Shown here: positions 34,570 through 44,809 of the stretch, piece after piece
Numbering within the stretch: the first letter of the stretch is position 1
Layout: every line of letters begins with the position of its first letter
From: Arion vulgaris
Lineage: Eukaryota > Mollusca > Gastropoda > Stylommatophora > Arionidae
Length of the DNA stretch: 64,000 nt
Direction: 5' to 3'
Assembly (NCBI GenBank): GCA_020796225.1
Contig: CM036754.1
Coordinates: 44,018,420-44,082,419, forward strand
Translations under genes and position numbers: made by a program
The notes under the pieces: model-generated
The model's database searches: none
What the model saw: only the letters and a program-made list of their open reading frames with translations
Told to the model about the DNA's origin: nothing

Positions 34570-36058
34570 CAGGGTTACCAACTAAAAATTTAGAAAATAA
34601 GCCAAATATGGCCGAAAAAACCAGGAGAAAAAACAGTGCTATTTCATACTCACATACATCATAAGAAGTTCTCCAAATCAAGGTCATCACTAAAATTACC
34701 ACTAAAACTAGCACCATACACTTTATCAGTAGACAAGCTCTTTACCATATTAGGGGAGGCAGTCCTTGCAACATTTATTAGATAAGAGCAGTTCTGTTCT
34801 TATTCTCACTATAATAACAAGAATCTGCAGCTGCGTTCAATTTCTAGCTTTTGTTTTGACTGATGATACAAGAGAGAACACCTCTCAATAACATCCTTAC
34901 TAGCTCGAGTTATTAAACAACTCAGAGCAAAGGTGGCAAGACCTTTAAATGACTCGTGATGAAGAACACCAATCCAAAAAGTTTCACTGTCTGTTAAAAA
35001 TCCATCTTTCTTAAATTGGACTTCTTCTTTCCAATCAATACAGATTATTTGTCTGTATTGTTCTTCTATTGCACTGATGTTTTCTCCCGCAATGTGCAAT
35101 AATGGTAGTTCTGCAAATAAAGGCCTTGAAGCTTAGTTTAACATTATCATAGGGCTCAGTTTTGACAAGCACTGAAATGTATCTCTGGCAGGGGAAGACG
35201 TTATGTAATTTGGTCGAGAGCTTCCTCTAACATAGCCATAAAGGCTTTTAATTATAGCATATTTCTTGTACTTTAAGTCAACAATGACATCATCTTTCAT
35301 TGATGGTGAGATGATGTTTTTTTATTAAACAAGAACATTTTGTTCTGTGCAATCTTATGCGCTCTAAAGTGCTCCCTTGTCCATGACCTATCATTATTTC
35401 ACTAAGATGGTTGACAGAACGAATGGCACAGTGACAGGCCACACATACAGCCACTTGAAGTTCTGCTGCCTTAACCTTATCATAATTTTGTCATTGGGAA
35501 TTCTCCACATGAAGTGTGTTCTGTCCTGTTGATGGAGTCATCTGTGTTTTTTCTTACTTTTCATGTGCAGTGAGGCTACAGGCTTTAGGTACAACGGTAC
35601 AGTGGCATAATTTACAAAATGCAATTTGTGATCCATCAGAAGATCTTTTCGCCCATACGAAAGTCTTTTCCCAATTGGTATTATATTTACGACTGCTGTC
35701 ATAAGATTGTTTCTATTTTTTTGTCACCATAGTTAGATTCCTTGCACAATTACACCCGAATAAAAACAGATAACAGGACTTCAGTGCATAATCCGAGGCG
35801 GGAAAAGAGCAAAGCAGGAAGTGATGTAACTTACCATAATATTTCATTATCATTAGTACTAAACATATTTTTTAACAATACCAACCAAAACCAATAAAAA
35901 CCCTATATTAAGTATATTTACAATTTTCTTAAGAATTATACACATTTTAGAGAAAAAAATTACATATGAAAAAGCCAAACACTTTTTTGAAGCCAACCAC
36001 TTTTTAAAAAAACCAATTTATTCCAATCTGGCTTTAAAAAGCCAAATTGGCAACCCTG
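34570..36058 (-). mobile_element. hAT-family DNA transposon relic, 1489 bp
   Basis: The ends are inverted repeats (cagggttaccaact and the complement of attggcaaccctg). The flanks carry an 8-bp duplication, acacggag and acacgaag, with one mismatch. On the minus strand, broken frames encode a BED-like zinc finger near the right end (KTFVWAKRSSDGSQIAF, CKLCHC, SLTAHEK), then LLHIAGENISAIEEQY, and the C-terminal FKGLATFALSCLI then KDVIERCSLL, resembling the hAT dimerisation region. Stops and frameshifts show it is dead. Cut-and-paste transposition by a hAT transposase elsewhere would be needed to move it. Confidence 0.8.
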
Positions 36059-36097
36059 ACACGAAGATGAATTCAAAATGTAACTGACGGTTTAAAC

Positions 36098-37272
36098 CAG
36101 GGTTGCCAACTAATAATTGAGAAAATAAGACAAACACTGGCCGGAAAAAGCCAAAAAAAAGACAGGAGTAAAAGCAGTGCTATTTCATACTCAGCTACAT
36201 CATAAGAAGAGCTCCAAATCAAGGCCATCACTATCCTCACCACTGAAACCAGCACCATACACTTTATCAATAGATCTTTACCATATTAGGGAGGCAGTAA
36301 AATCCTTGCAACATTTGTTAGATAAGAGCAGTTCTGTTCTTATTCTCACTATATCCTCAAGAAGCTGCAGCTGCGTTCTATTTCTAGCTTTTGTTTTGAC
36401 TGATGATACAAGAGAGAAAGCCCTCTCAATAACAGCATTACTAACGGGAGTTATTAAGCAAGCCAGAGCAAAGGGGGCATGCTCTTTAATCGACTTGTGT
36501 TGAAGAACACCAATCCAAAAAGTTTCACTATCTGTTAAAAATCCATCTTTCTTAAATTGGACTTCTTCTTTTCAGTCAATACAGATTATTTTTCTGTATT
36601 GTTCTTCTATTGCAGTGATGTTTTCTCCGCAAGTGCATTAATGGTAGTTCTGCAAATAGAGGTCTTGATGCTTGGTTTAAAATGATTATAGGGCTCAGTT
36701 TTGACAAGCACTAAAGCCTTCTCCACTTGAAGTTTGTTCTGTCCTGTTGATGGAGTCCACTGTCCGTGTTTTTCAGATTTTTCATGAGCAGCTAGGCTAC
36801 TAGCTTTAGACAAGACGGTACAGTGTCATAACAATAAGCATTTTGTAATCCATCAGTTCTTTTGACTTATACAAGAGTTTTGTCCCAATTGCTATTGTAT
36901 TTATGACTACTGTCATATTATTGTTTTTATTTTTTTGTCGCCATGATTAGAGATTTCTTGCAAAATTCCACCCAAAAAAATCCAAAAACCAGATAACAGG
37001 AATGCAATGCATAGTTCGGAGACGGGAAAAAAAGCAAATTAAGTTACGTAACTTTCCATAATCTTTAGTACTAAGCATATTTTGTTAACAAAACCAATAA
37101 AAATCATATATTAAGTATATTTACCCAATTTTCTCTTAAGAATTATACACATTTTTAGAAAAAAAAAGTTTTCATATGAAAAAGTCAAAAAGCCAAACAC
37201 ATTTTTTACAACCAATTTTTAAAAGCCAGATTTCACAAATCTGGATTTTAAAAAGCCAAATTGGCAACCCTG
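36098..37272 (-). mobile_element. hAT-family relic with internal deletion, 1175 bp
   Basis: The terminal inverted repeats cagggttgccaact and attggcaaccctg are bounded by a perfect 8-bp duplication gtttaaac at 36090-36097 and 37273-37280. It is the same family as 34570-36058 but lacks about 330 bp of the middle: after gggctcagttttgacaagca the sequence jumps to the part equal to about 35500 in the other copy. The minus frame 36813-36607 keeps SLAAHEKSEKHGQW of the zinc finger. It is a non-autonomous derivative. Confidence 0.85.
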
Positions 37273-37400
37273 GTTTAAACATAACGGCTGCAGAGGCAGA
37301 GAAATCTGGCCTATGAGAGAAAGAAATTAAGAAGGTCTGTTTGGGTGACAAAGTTCTGCTCAGGACAATGCCGATGTTGATGATGATGAGATAAATAGAT

Positions 37401-37640
37401 ATAATGCTCAGTCTGTGTGTGGTTGTAAGAAGTCAGGATATGGTTTCCTAGCAAGCGCAAACGGTAGGGTTGTTGCAGAAAGGAATGCCGGACAACCACT
37501 TCTAGTATGAGGATGGAGTTTGAGACAACTACTGCAGCCTTTCAGTAGATCTTACACTAGATCATTAATGCATCCGACTTTATGGTCAAAAACGGCAGGT
37601 TGCCGTAAAATAGATGTCTATGGAGGTTTCTAACCCTTTT
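37401..37640 (+). pseudogene. Decayed I-like LINE RNase H fragment
   Basis: Matches to 290-430 and 760-960 include gtggttgtaagaagtcagga, ggtagggttgttgcagaaag, the gagtttgagacaactactgc block and ggtttctaac. It continues the DNA left of the 34285 target-site duplication, and so was the original target of the LINE tail insertion. Confidence 0.6.
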
Positions 37641-38125
37641 GTAATTTTCCAAATACAATAACAATACACAGCAACATGTCAACCAAAAGGTCTCTATCAA
37701 TCAAAAGATACAAGAGAAGTGAAGAAATTCACTTCTTACATGTCACAATACATATAGAATCAGACAATAAATTGCTAACGGCCCTAAAATGAAAATCTGT
37801 GACTAAAAACGAATAACAAAATAAATGCAAAAAACTATAAGTGGAAAAAAAAGATAAACAATTAAAATCAAATATATATAAACAGTGGCGGCTCATCATT
37901 AAGGGCCAGAGGGACCGAGCCCCACCAAAAATAATGTGTAACGTGCATTTATTATTTAATAAATTAAAATATAACCTAACCCAAAGCCATGATTTTCCTG
38001 AAAATTTGTGTCTGGCCCCACCAGCAAAAACGATCACGAGCCGCCACTGTATATAAAACACTTTAACATACATGCATACATAATGTGGAGCATGAGAAGA
38101 GAAAGTATTAACTCTTTCCATGCAG
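37640..38125 (-). repeat. R1 interspersed repeat, MITE-bearing copy
   Basis: In reverse complement it parallels 1345-1690 and shares its interior with 5400-5520 (gaatttcacttcttwcay, ctaacggccctaaaatgaaa). The hairpin motif is degraded here (caaccaaaaggtctctatca). A 167-bp MITE sits inside it. Confidence 0.65.
37883..38049. mobile_element. 167-bp hAT-type MITE
   Basis: The element starts cagtggcggctc and ends gagccgccactg, a perfect 12-bp terminal inverted repeat. It is flanked by a perfect 8-bp target-site duplication tatataaa (37875-37882 and 38050-38057). The 8-bp duplication and CAGTGGCG-type ends fit the hAT superfamily. It has no coding capacity. The paralogous repeat at 1345-1690 lacks it. 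Confidence 0.9.
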
Positions 38126-38509
38126 AATTATTTTTTCAATTTTTAAGCAGTTCATTCAAGGAAGGTAAAAAAATATTAAAATAAACAACGATCCCAACTA
38201 CTCGTCAGTAAATAAACATATTTATTATTATATATTAAATTGAAGAAAACTGGACAACCCAATATAATAACAAGGTTGAAAAGTAGTATAAGTAAAAGTA
38301 AAACAAGAAAGACTTCTTATAAGGGAAGTAACTCTATGGCGCAGTGTACGGCTAATAGCGTGCAACGGACTTCCGCCGTGGCGCAGTGTGCGGCTTAAAG
38401 CGTGGAAAGAGATAAGAAGCATAGAAATATGTTGAGTTCATAAGGTTGCAAGGTACCATATAAAGATATAAAACGATACTCTAAAGCAAATCAACTTCGA
38501 TCGTCAGAG

Positions 38510-38670
38510 GAACAGGATGGGATAAGGCCAAGGGGGAAGACAAAGAGATAATATCTGGATGACTTGGCCCATGGGATTCCCACAATAAGTTTTTAGTTTA
38601 TTTATGTTTATTTGCCTTCATGGGCTAATATAACCAAACATGATTTGTTGGTAGGTTGAAATGGTGTGCC
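38510..38670 (+). repeat. LINE 3' untranslated tail
   Basis: It matches 4878-5015: ggggaagacaaagagataat, ctggatgacttggcccatgg and atataaccaaacatgatttg. Between 38160 and 38510 I see only a short local duplication around tggcgcagtgtrcggct (38337-38395), vaguely A-box-like but with no B box. Confidence 0.6.
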
Positions 38671-38904
38671 TCGGTTTAAAGAGTCTTTAATCTCCTACTT
38701 AACATACATACGCATGGCATGGGTGAGACAAAAACGCAGACCTGATCTGGGACATCTAGGGTTCGTGTGAGATGGTGAACTATAACCATCTTCGCTTATC
38801 AGCGCTTGTTGGAGCATGAGTTATGTTCATTTAATATTTACTTTGTAGGTATTTCTTTTTTTTTGCATACTAATTATTTGTGTTATTATTTTCTGTCATT
38901 CAGA

Positions 38905-41900
38905 ATATGCCTGAGAAAGGGGAACAAGAAAAGGAATAAGAAAGGTAGCAAGGCTTCATCAGATGAACAACATAAAACACAGAAAACTGAACATTATGAG
39001 GAAGATTCAAGGTCACATTTTGCTCACAGTTACAGTGAGGCAGCATCAGAATCAAGTGATGCTGTTAGACCAACCTCATTAACTGAATCAATGACATATT
39101 TGTCATCTGATTTATCAATCAAACAACAAGATTCTTCAGATGTTGGAAATGTCCTTTCTTTGAATGAGGATTTGTCTCATCAGAAGTCCGCAAATAAGTG
39201 CAAGGTACAACATGAGAAGAAGGAAACACAAGGAAATGCAACTCAGGAAATAAGAGCAGTTCATAGAACACTACCGAATGTCATTGCATCAGGAACACTT
39301 TGTCAAGTCATTGAACTGCTTAAGGGAGATCACACTTTCTCACAAGATGAACTAGATAATGCACTGATAGCAGCTTGTCAACATGGACACAAATACATCA
39401 TCCAGGCACTTGTTCGTCTCGGTGCAAATGTCCAAAACAAGGACACAAATGGAAACACACCATTGATGTTAAGTGTCAAAAATGGCTTTATCGATATTGT
39501 TCGCTTTCTTCTTATGAAGAAGGCAGATATCAATACTTGTGATTCTACAGGCAATACAGCTTTGATTCTTGCCATAAGACCTTCAGGATCCACAGAGATG
39601 GTGAAGGTTCTCCTAGAACAAGAAGGAATCAACATTAATCATCAGAACCAAGATGGGTATACAGTTTTCATGAAAGCTTTAGATGTCATGGATATTGATA
39701 CTGTGAAAATATTACTGGACAAACATTCGAAACAAATTAAAAGAAGTATTGGTAGATTCTTGCCTGTTTTTGAAAACTTTATTGCAGTCGAAGAATGTGT
39801 GAACTGTAAGGGGGAGACAACACAAATAATTGCTGACAAATATGGGAATGGAAATATTTGGAGACTTTTCAAAGCACACGCAGAAAGAGGTTTACCATTA
39901 GCAGCAGCTTATGAAACATGTGACATAGAGTCATTTAATATCTTGTTGGACTGTCAGTTTTCAGACATGAATGAAACGAAAAGATATATGGAATATGAAT
40001 TTAGAAAAATAGTAGATAACTTTGAAGAAAGTAATGTAACAACTATTAGTGACAATGAAATGTCAATGATTCAAAGTCTCCTGAAATATGGAACAGAAAT
40101 GAACATAATTTGGCACAGTTCTCGTTTACTGAATGTTGCTATTGAGAGAGGACAATACAGACTGGTTCAGTTTCTATGTAAACATTTTGATCAACAAAAA
40201 CAATCTCATCACATTACTGACATTCAAAAAAAGGCTTTGATAAAAGCTGCAGAAGTTGGTCAATGTGACATCATTCAACTTTTACTAAAATATAACACAA
40301 AAATTGATTACTATGCTTTCTATGATTCACCACTTTACTCTGCCCTCAGAAATGGACATATAGAATGTGCAAAACTTCTTATTCAAAATGGTGCAAAAAT
40401 AGACATCAAAGAAGCACTTACAATTGTTGTGGATGAGCAAATGGTAAAGGCCATGAACTTTCTCATGGAAACACACAGACAAGAAATTGTGAACTACATC
40501 TCAGAAATAGATTTACATAAAAACAAGTTACTAATCTCTGCTGCAAGAAAAGGAAATTTGGAAATTATTGAACAAATTCTTGATGCTGGTGCTGATGTCA
40601 ATGGATCCGATTATTCAGGACAGACACCACTAGAGATATCAAAAGATGACAATGTTGCTTCATTTCTAATTAGAAGAGGGGCAAACGTTAATCAAGTAAC
40701 ATCCACAAAGAGCACACCATTATTAAATATAATGAAAAAAGTTTGCTATGGTGATTCTCCTAAACTTGAGGTTATTAAAGTATTACTAGAAAATGGAGCC
40801 TCTGTCAATGAAAGAAGTGATGACGGTAAAACACTGTTAATGTTGGCAGCTTCCAATGGAAAGTGTGAGTCTATTCTGCCGACATTATTAGACTGTGGTG
40901 CTAATTTAAATGATCAAGATAACAAAGGTAACACTGCTCTTACACATGCTGTTAGTAAGGGCTGTTCCCAAAATGTATCAATATTACTTCAGTCTGCCAA
41001 AAACACAAATGACCTTGTTAATGTTCAAAACCATGAAGGATTGTCAGCATTGATGTTTGCTGTTAAGGAAAGGGGACTGAACATAATTCAAGATCTGGTA
41101 GATCATGGTGCTGATGTGAATATTAAAGATGTGAATGGAAATACTGCTCTATTACATGCACTTACCCACTACATCGAACAAACTAAAGAAATTATAACAA
41201 CTTTGTTCAAAGCTGGAAGCAATGTCAACTGTCAGAACAATGATGGTCTCTCTCCATTGATGATGGCTTCTAGTGAGTGTTTATTGTACCCAATATCAGT
41301 TCTGCTGGATTCAGGAGCAGATGTTAATGCTGTCAGCATGAAGGATAACACAAAAACAGCAATTTCATTTTTCCCTTGCGAACATTATTTAAAAAGGGAT
41401 GAAATAATTTGCATTGAAGCCTTTGTCGAGAGAGGAGCTAGTATGTCATATCTAAACCCATATTTTGTTCATCAAATTATCGTTGCAGGAAAGATAGCTG
41501 TTGTTCCAAAGTTGATTCGACATGGACTAGCACCATCAGATGTCAAACCAAACAGATTATTGATTAGGGACTTTAACACAATTCCTACTGTCTCACCACT
41601 CTGTGTAGCTCTGTTGGTTGGAAATATTTCCCTGTGTAGATACTTTTATGAAAATCTTTTTCTAACTAACTCTGATATTTCTTCTCTGACTTGCAACAAG
41701 AACATTCGACATATTCTTGAAAGGAATCAAAGACAAGAAAGTTTGGACTTTCTTAATGAAATATCATCGCAGCCATTGTCACTCTTCCAGCTGACTCTTG
41801 TATCAATTTCATCCACTGTTGGCTCTTCCCCTGGACGTGAGCTCAGAGTCAACACGTTACCCATACCTCAAGTAATGAAAGACAAACTTCTATTTCAGTC

Positions 41901-42090
41901 AGAAGTGGTACCATTAAACATCCATTCAGAAAGTAATGCCGCAGAATTCCAATTCTTACAACTGAACAGGGCAATTGATGAATACAGCATATTTGTAGAT
42001 AATGGCTATGGTGTTCAAAGTTACTATGGTGATTCAAGTGATGACAGCTATAACGTAGATGATGATTACTATGGTGACTACTATTCATGA
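38905..42090 (+). CDS. Ankyrin-repeat protein with SOCS-box-like motif (copy B), start disrupted
   Basis: The frame is open from 38806 to 42090; I list it from just after the conserved splice acceptor (cag at 38901-38903). The ATG homologous to copy A's start (38907) is out of frame because two bases are missing after it; from that ATG translation would stop after ten codons. The next in-frame Met is at 39091 (MTYLSSDLSI), giving 999 aa. The rest is intact and very similar to copy A: ankyrin repeats such as NGNTPLMLSVKNG, SGQTPLEISKDDN, KGNTALTHAVSKGC and DGLSPLMMASSECL, then LFQLTLVSI and LPIPQVMKDKLLF resembling BC and Cul5 boxes. Unlike copy A it ends in an Asp/Tyr-rich tail (YYGDSSDDSYNVDDDYYGDY). 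It may use a downstream start, another first exon, or be a young pseudogene; the intact 3-kb frame argues for recent function. Confidence 0.8.
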   Translation: MCLRKGNKKRNKKGSKASSDEQHKTQKTEHYEEDSRSHFAHSYSEAASESSDAVRPTSLTESMTYLSSDLSIKQQDSSDVGNVLSLNEDLSHQKSANKCKVQHEKKETQGNATQEIRAVHRTLPNVIASGTLCQVIELLKGDHTFSQDELDNALIAACQHGHKYIIQALVRLGANVQNKDTNGNTPLMLSVKNGFIDIVRFLLMKKADINTCDSTGNTALILAIRPSGSTEMVKVLLEQEGININHQNQDGYTVFMKALDVMDIDTVKILLDKHSKQIKRSIGRFLPVFENFIAVEECVNCKGETTQIIADKYGNGNIWRLFKAHAERGLPLAAAYETCDIESFNILLDCQFSDMNETKRYMEYEFRKIVDNFEESNVTTISDNEMSMIQSLLKYGTEMNIIWHSSRLLNVAIERGQYRLVQFLCKHFDQQKQSHHITDIQKKALIKAAEVGQCDIIQLLLKYNTKIDYYAFYDSPLYSALRNGHIECAKLLIQNGAKIDIKEALTIVVDEQMVKAMNFLMETHRQEIVNYISEIDLHKNKLLISAARKGNLEIIEQILDAGADVNGSDYSGQTPLEISKDDNVASFLIRRGANVNQVTSTKSTPLLNIMKKVCYGDSPKLEVIKVLLENGASVNERSDDGKTLLMLAASNGKCESILPTLLDCGANLNDQDNKGNTALTHAVSKGCSQNVSILLQSAKNTNDLVNVQNHEGLSALMFAVKERGLNIIQDLVDHGADVNIKDVNGNTALLHALTHYIEQTKEIITTLFKAGSNVNCQNNDGLSPLMMASSECLLYPISVLLDSGADVNAVSMKDNTKTAISFFPCEHYLKRDEIICIEAFVERGASMSYLNPYFVHQIIVAGKIAVVPKLIRHGLAPSDVKPNRLLIRDFNTIPTVSPLCVALLVGNISLCRYFYENLFLTNSDISSLTCNKNIRHILERNQRQESLDFLNEISSQPLSLFQLTLVSISSTVGSSPGRELRVNTLPIPQVMKDKLLFQSEVVPLNIHSESNAAEFQFLQLNRAIDEYSIFVDNGYGVQSYYGDSSDDSYNVDDDYYGDYYS

Positions 42091-42119
42091 TCACATTGAC
42101 ATTACAGTCACTATAGTAA

Positions 42120-42560
42120 TGATTATAATTCTCATTGAGAGCTTGACATGATAGCACTGACACTGAGAGCTTGACATGATAGCACTGACACTGAGAGCTT
42201 AACATGATAGCACTGACACTGAGAGCTTGACATGATAGCGCTGACACTGAGAGCTTGACATGATAGCACTGACACTGAGAGCTTGACATAATAGCACTGA
42301 CACTGAGAGCTTGACATATAGCATGACACTGAGCTTGACATGATAGCACTGACACTGAGAGCTTGACATAATAGCACTGACACTGAGAGCTTTACATGAT
42401 AGCACTTACACTAAGAGCTTTATATGATAGCGCTGACATTGAGAGTTTTACATGATAGCGTCAACTCAGAGCTTTTCATGATAGCAGACACTCAGAGTTT
42501 TATTAAATGATAGCACTGACAGTTTTACATGATGACACTGAGTACTTTACATGATAGCAC
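42120..42560 (+). repeat. 28-bp minisatellite after gene B
   Basis: About fourteen units of gagagcttgacatgatagca plus ctgacact begin 30 bp after the stop and decay toward the right. The minus-strand open frames here (repeats of CQALSVSAIMSSSQCQCYHV) are artefacts. Confidence 0.9.
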
Positions 42561-42684
42561 TGACTTTCTCTATTTATTTTAGTTTTTGCATGTCCCATAC
42601 ATTACTTTCTTCATTATGATATTTTGTGCTATATTTTCTTTGCTGTAATTTTTTTTTTGCTATTGGTGCTTTCAACATTCACTC

Positions 42685-42925
42685 GCCCAGTGGTTACAGG
42701 ACCCAAATTTGGGGTGTAAAGAATAGAACCACTGTTACCTGCCACGATGTCGTAAGAGGCGACTAAGTAGGTTTGGCTGAAATCGGATGCACATGTCCTA
42801 AACATGTAGAAGTCTATGCCTTTAGGGGCCTACCAAACCAATGTGCAACGTATACATGTTCTTGGCAAAGATCAAACATATCACAAAGTGATTAAAATTG
42901 GTCATAAAGAACGAACGCAAAGAAG
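42685..42925 (+). mobile_element. 241-bp SINE-like insertion with 11-bp TSD
   Basis: Flanked by aacattcactc at 42674-42684 and 42926-42936. The element starts near gcccagtggttacaggaccc, includes aatttggggtgtaaagaata, cactgttacctgccacgatg, tcgtaagaggcgactaagta and ttaggggcctaccaaaccaa, and ends in a gcaaagaag tail. Both paralogous flanks (about 9087 and 58060) lack it. A relative is at 59375-59620. I see no clear tRNA promoter boxes. Confidence 0.85.
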
Positions 42926-43596
42926 AACATTCACTCTAATTTCATTGCTCTAAGGAGCAGCTGAGAAAATCTTCCAGCAGTAAGTTTCTTTCGAGACAGA
43001 GCCCTGCACTGCACCTACCTGAGTGGCCATCACACGGCAAGGGCCGTAACATTTTTGTAAATATAGACATTTTCACTACATTTATGCAAGCATTCTGATT
43101 GCTGTAGTCTGTCTCTACACCGGTTGCCTCAGTCTTTAGCACATTAACTTGCTAGAGCAGACTGTTGTCTTACTCGGATGTAGAAGAGCCTGGACAGTCT
43201 TGATTTTCCAGCCACTGTTAACTGTACTTGAGTCTCCTGTATCTCGAGTCCCTTTCTCTTTTTTTCATATCCTGTTTAGCGTCCTCAGCTTCTGCTGCAA
43301 GTATTGATGGCCTTTCACAATTGATTTGTATGTTTATTTCAGGTCTAGCATCAGATCATAGAAATATCTTCTATCTATTGGTCTATTATATATTTTTCCC
43401 CCATTATACTCTTTCCTTAATGGGATTGTCAGCATCCTGTATTTACGAATGTTCATTTTTTCTGCTCATTTATTTGTTTGTAAATTGTTATTGTGTCCTT
43501 TTTTCCTAGCGGTACGATTTAAATTATTTTAATTTTAGCCAGATTTCCATCTCTGTTCTGCATTTGTTTGCTATTTCCTTATTAAACACTCTGTTA

Positions 43597-44109
43597 CGCC
43601 CGAATGGTTACCGGGCCCAAATTTGGGGTGTAAAGAATAGAACCACTGTTACCTGCCGCGCATGTCGTAATAGGCGATTAAGGAGGTTGGGCTGAAATCT
43701 GATGCACGTGTCCGCTTGGGAATGCTAACCCGAAACAAATGTTGCAGAAAACGGATGCACCAGGCCGTAAAATGCATAACATGGTGCAACGACCCCTCGC
43801 AATGAGGAATGGGATAACGGATTCTACGGTCTCCAATCTGCCTAGGAGATTTAGCCACGCAGTAGGAATGTCAGACCTGCCATCATGAGGGTGGCCAAAG
43901 CTTGCTGCTGGAAGAGGTCGGCACAAACGGGAAGCAGAAATCATAGGAATTATATCCTACAGAATTGCCCCCAGTGTGCAGACTTGAGAAGAAAGAGGTG
44001 GCCCACTTACACTAGCGTCCAAGACAAACTGTATGGCGTGGCGATAATCTGAGGCAGATGGCTGCCTTTATTAGAGAATCCCAATCTAGTGAGAATGCAG
44101 AAGAAGAAG
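43597..44109 (+). mobile_element. 513-bp SINE/LINE-like insertion with 13-bp TSD
   Basis: Bounded by aaacactctgtta at 43584-43596 and 44110-44122. Its first 110 bp match the 241-bp element, then it carries a different body (ctgccatcatgagggtggcc, aattgcccccagtgtgcaga) and ends in (gaa)n. It looks like a longer or composite member of the same family, perhaps a LINE end. Small minus-strand frames within it are not convincing. Confidence 0.8.
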
Positions 44110-44509
44110 AAACACTCTGTTATAGTCTGCATTTTCTATTACCTTATTCATATATTAATTGTAACGTCAAAATAGAAAGGCAGTAAAACTCCCCACAAGC
44201 GCAAGTATAACTTGCCCACACTGTACAAGAACATTTCAAGCCTGCATCGGGCTCACTAGTCATATACGCACACACAGACAAACATAACGCAACTACATTT
44301 CCTTGGATGAAAATTATGTGGTCATCATCACCCTTATTGGACGAGTATCATATTAATTGTAATATTTCATCTGTCATCTACTTTTGCTTTGCAATCTCTT
44401 AAATCTCTCTCTGGGAGGATTTTGTGAATGGTTGGTGCATTGAATCTTTTTTTCACCGTTTTTATGTGAGAGCTGCAATAGTGTACTTTCTTTGTAGGTA
44501 TGTTGTGCC

Positions 44510-44715
44510 AGGATCAAGTTTCACAGTGGGAGTGGGATCTTGTCAACCCATAGCGGCTCTCAGGACAACCCAGTCTCAACTGAACACCAGAGAAACATTG
44601 GGAAGTAAAGATGGCCAACATGATGCTCACCACATCATCCATTGTGTGCCAGAAATCAAAGAAAAGTGTAGACTCAACACTGTATTCTCCAGTATAGCCT
44701 AGTGGTAGGAGATCC
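44510..44715 (+). repeat. SINE relic in the ankyrin 3' flank, block B
   Basis: It matches the body of the SINE at 48152-48413: ggctctcaggacaacccagt, then gatgctcaccacatcatcca, ttgtgtgcc and ctcaacactgtattctccag. The tRNA-like head is decayed. It corresponds to 9931-10015. Confidence 0.7.
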
Positions 44716-44777
44716 ACATAGTCACAATGTTTTTTACTGTTCATCTGTGCTCTGAAGTTTTGCTATGGCATTGTATG

Positions 44778-44809
44778 TGTTGAGAGAGAGAGAGAGAGAG
44801 AGAGAGAAT
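44778..44809. repeat. (GA)n microsatellite
   Basis: About fifteen GA dinucleotides in a row. A second GA run is at 52810-52832. Confidence 0.9.

Larger units (their letters stand above)
34297..37388 (+). mobile_element. 5'-truncated LINE tail hosting two hAT insertions
   Basis: The outer element is bounded by the 12-bp repeat agataaatagat at 34285-34296 and 37389-37400. Without the two hAT elements it is about 410 bp. It resembles 46125-46535: MLQIRKRKL, a YFGHIKRHEGLRRPSWK-like coding end, the AKRRRE stretch, then ctgcagaggcagagaaatct, aagttctgctcaggacaa and a (gat)n end. The coding part is frameshifted. Confidence 0.8.
42560..44500 (+). repeat. Conserved 3' flank of the ankyrin gene (duplication copy 2)
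   Basis: It matches 8961-9930 apart from insertions at 42685-42925 and 43597-44109 and a small unmatched part at 44125-44380. It resumes with ttgctttgcaatctcttaaa and ggttggtgcattgaatcttt, equal to 9765-9830. No gene is supported in it. Confidence 0.8.

Noticed and set aside
34337..34717. A 126-aa membrane protein on the minus strand
   Set aside because: It spans the boundary between the hAT end and the LINE tail; its hydrophobic look is due to T-rich sequence of the transposon end.
38337..38395. A second tRNA-like promoter (tggcgcagtg motifs)
   Set aside because: Two A-box-like stretches are present by local duplication but no B box follows at the right distance.
42132..42405. Minus-strand Cys/Ser-rich frames resembling a secreted Cys-rich protein
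   Set aside because: They come from the 28-bp minisatellite read in three frames.
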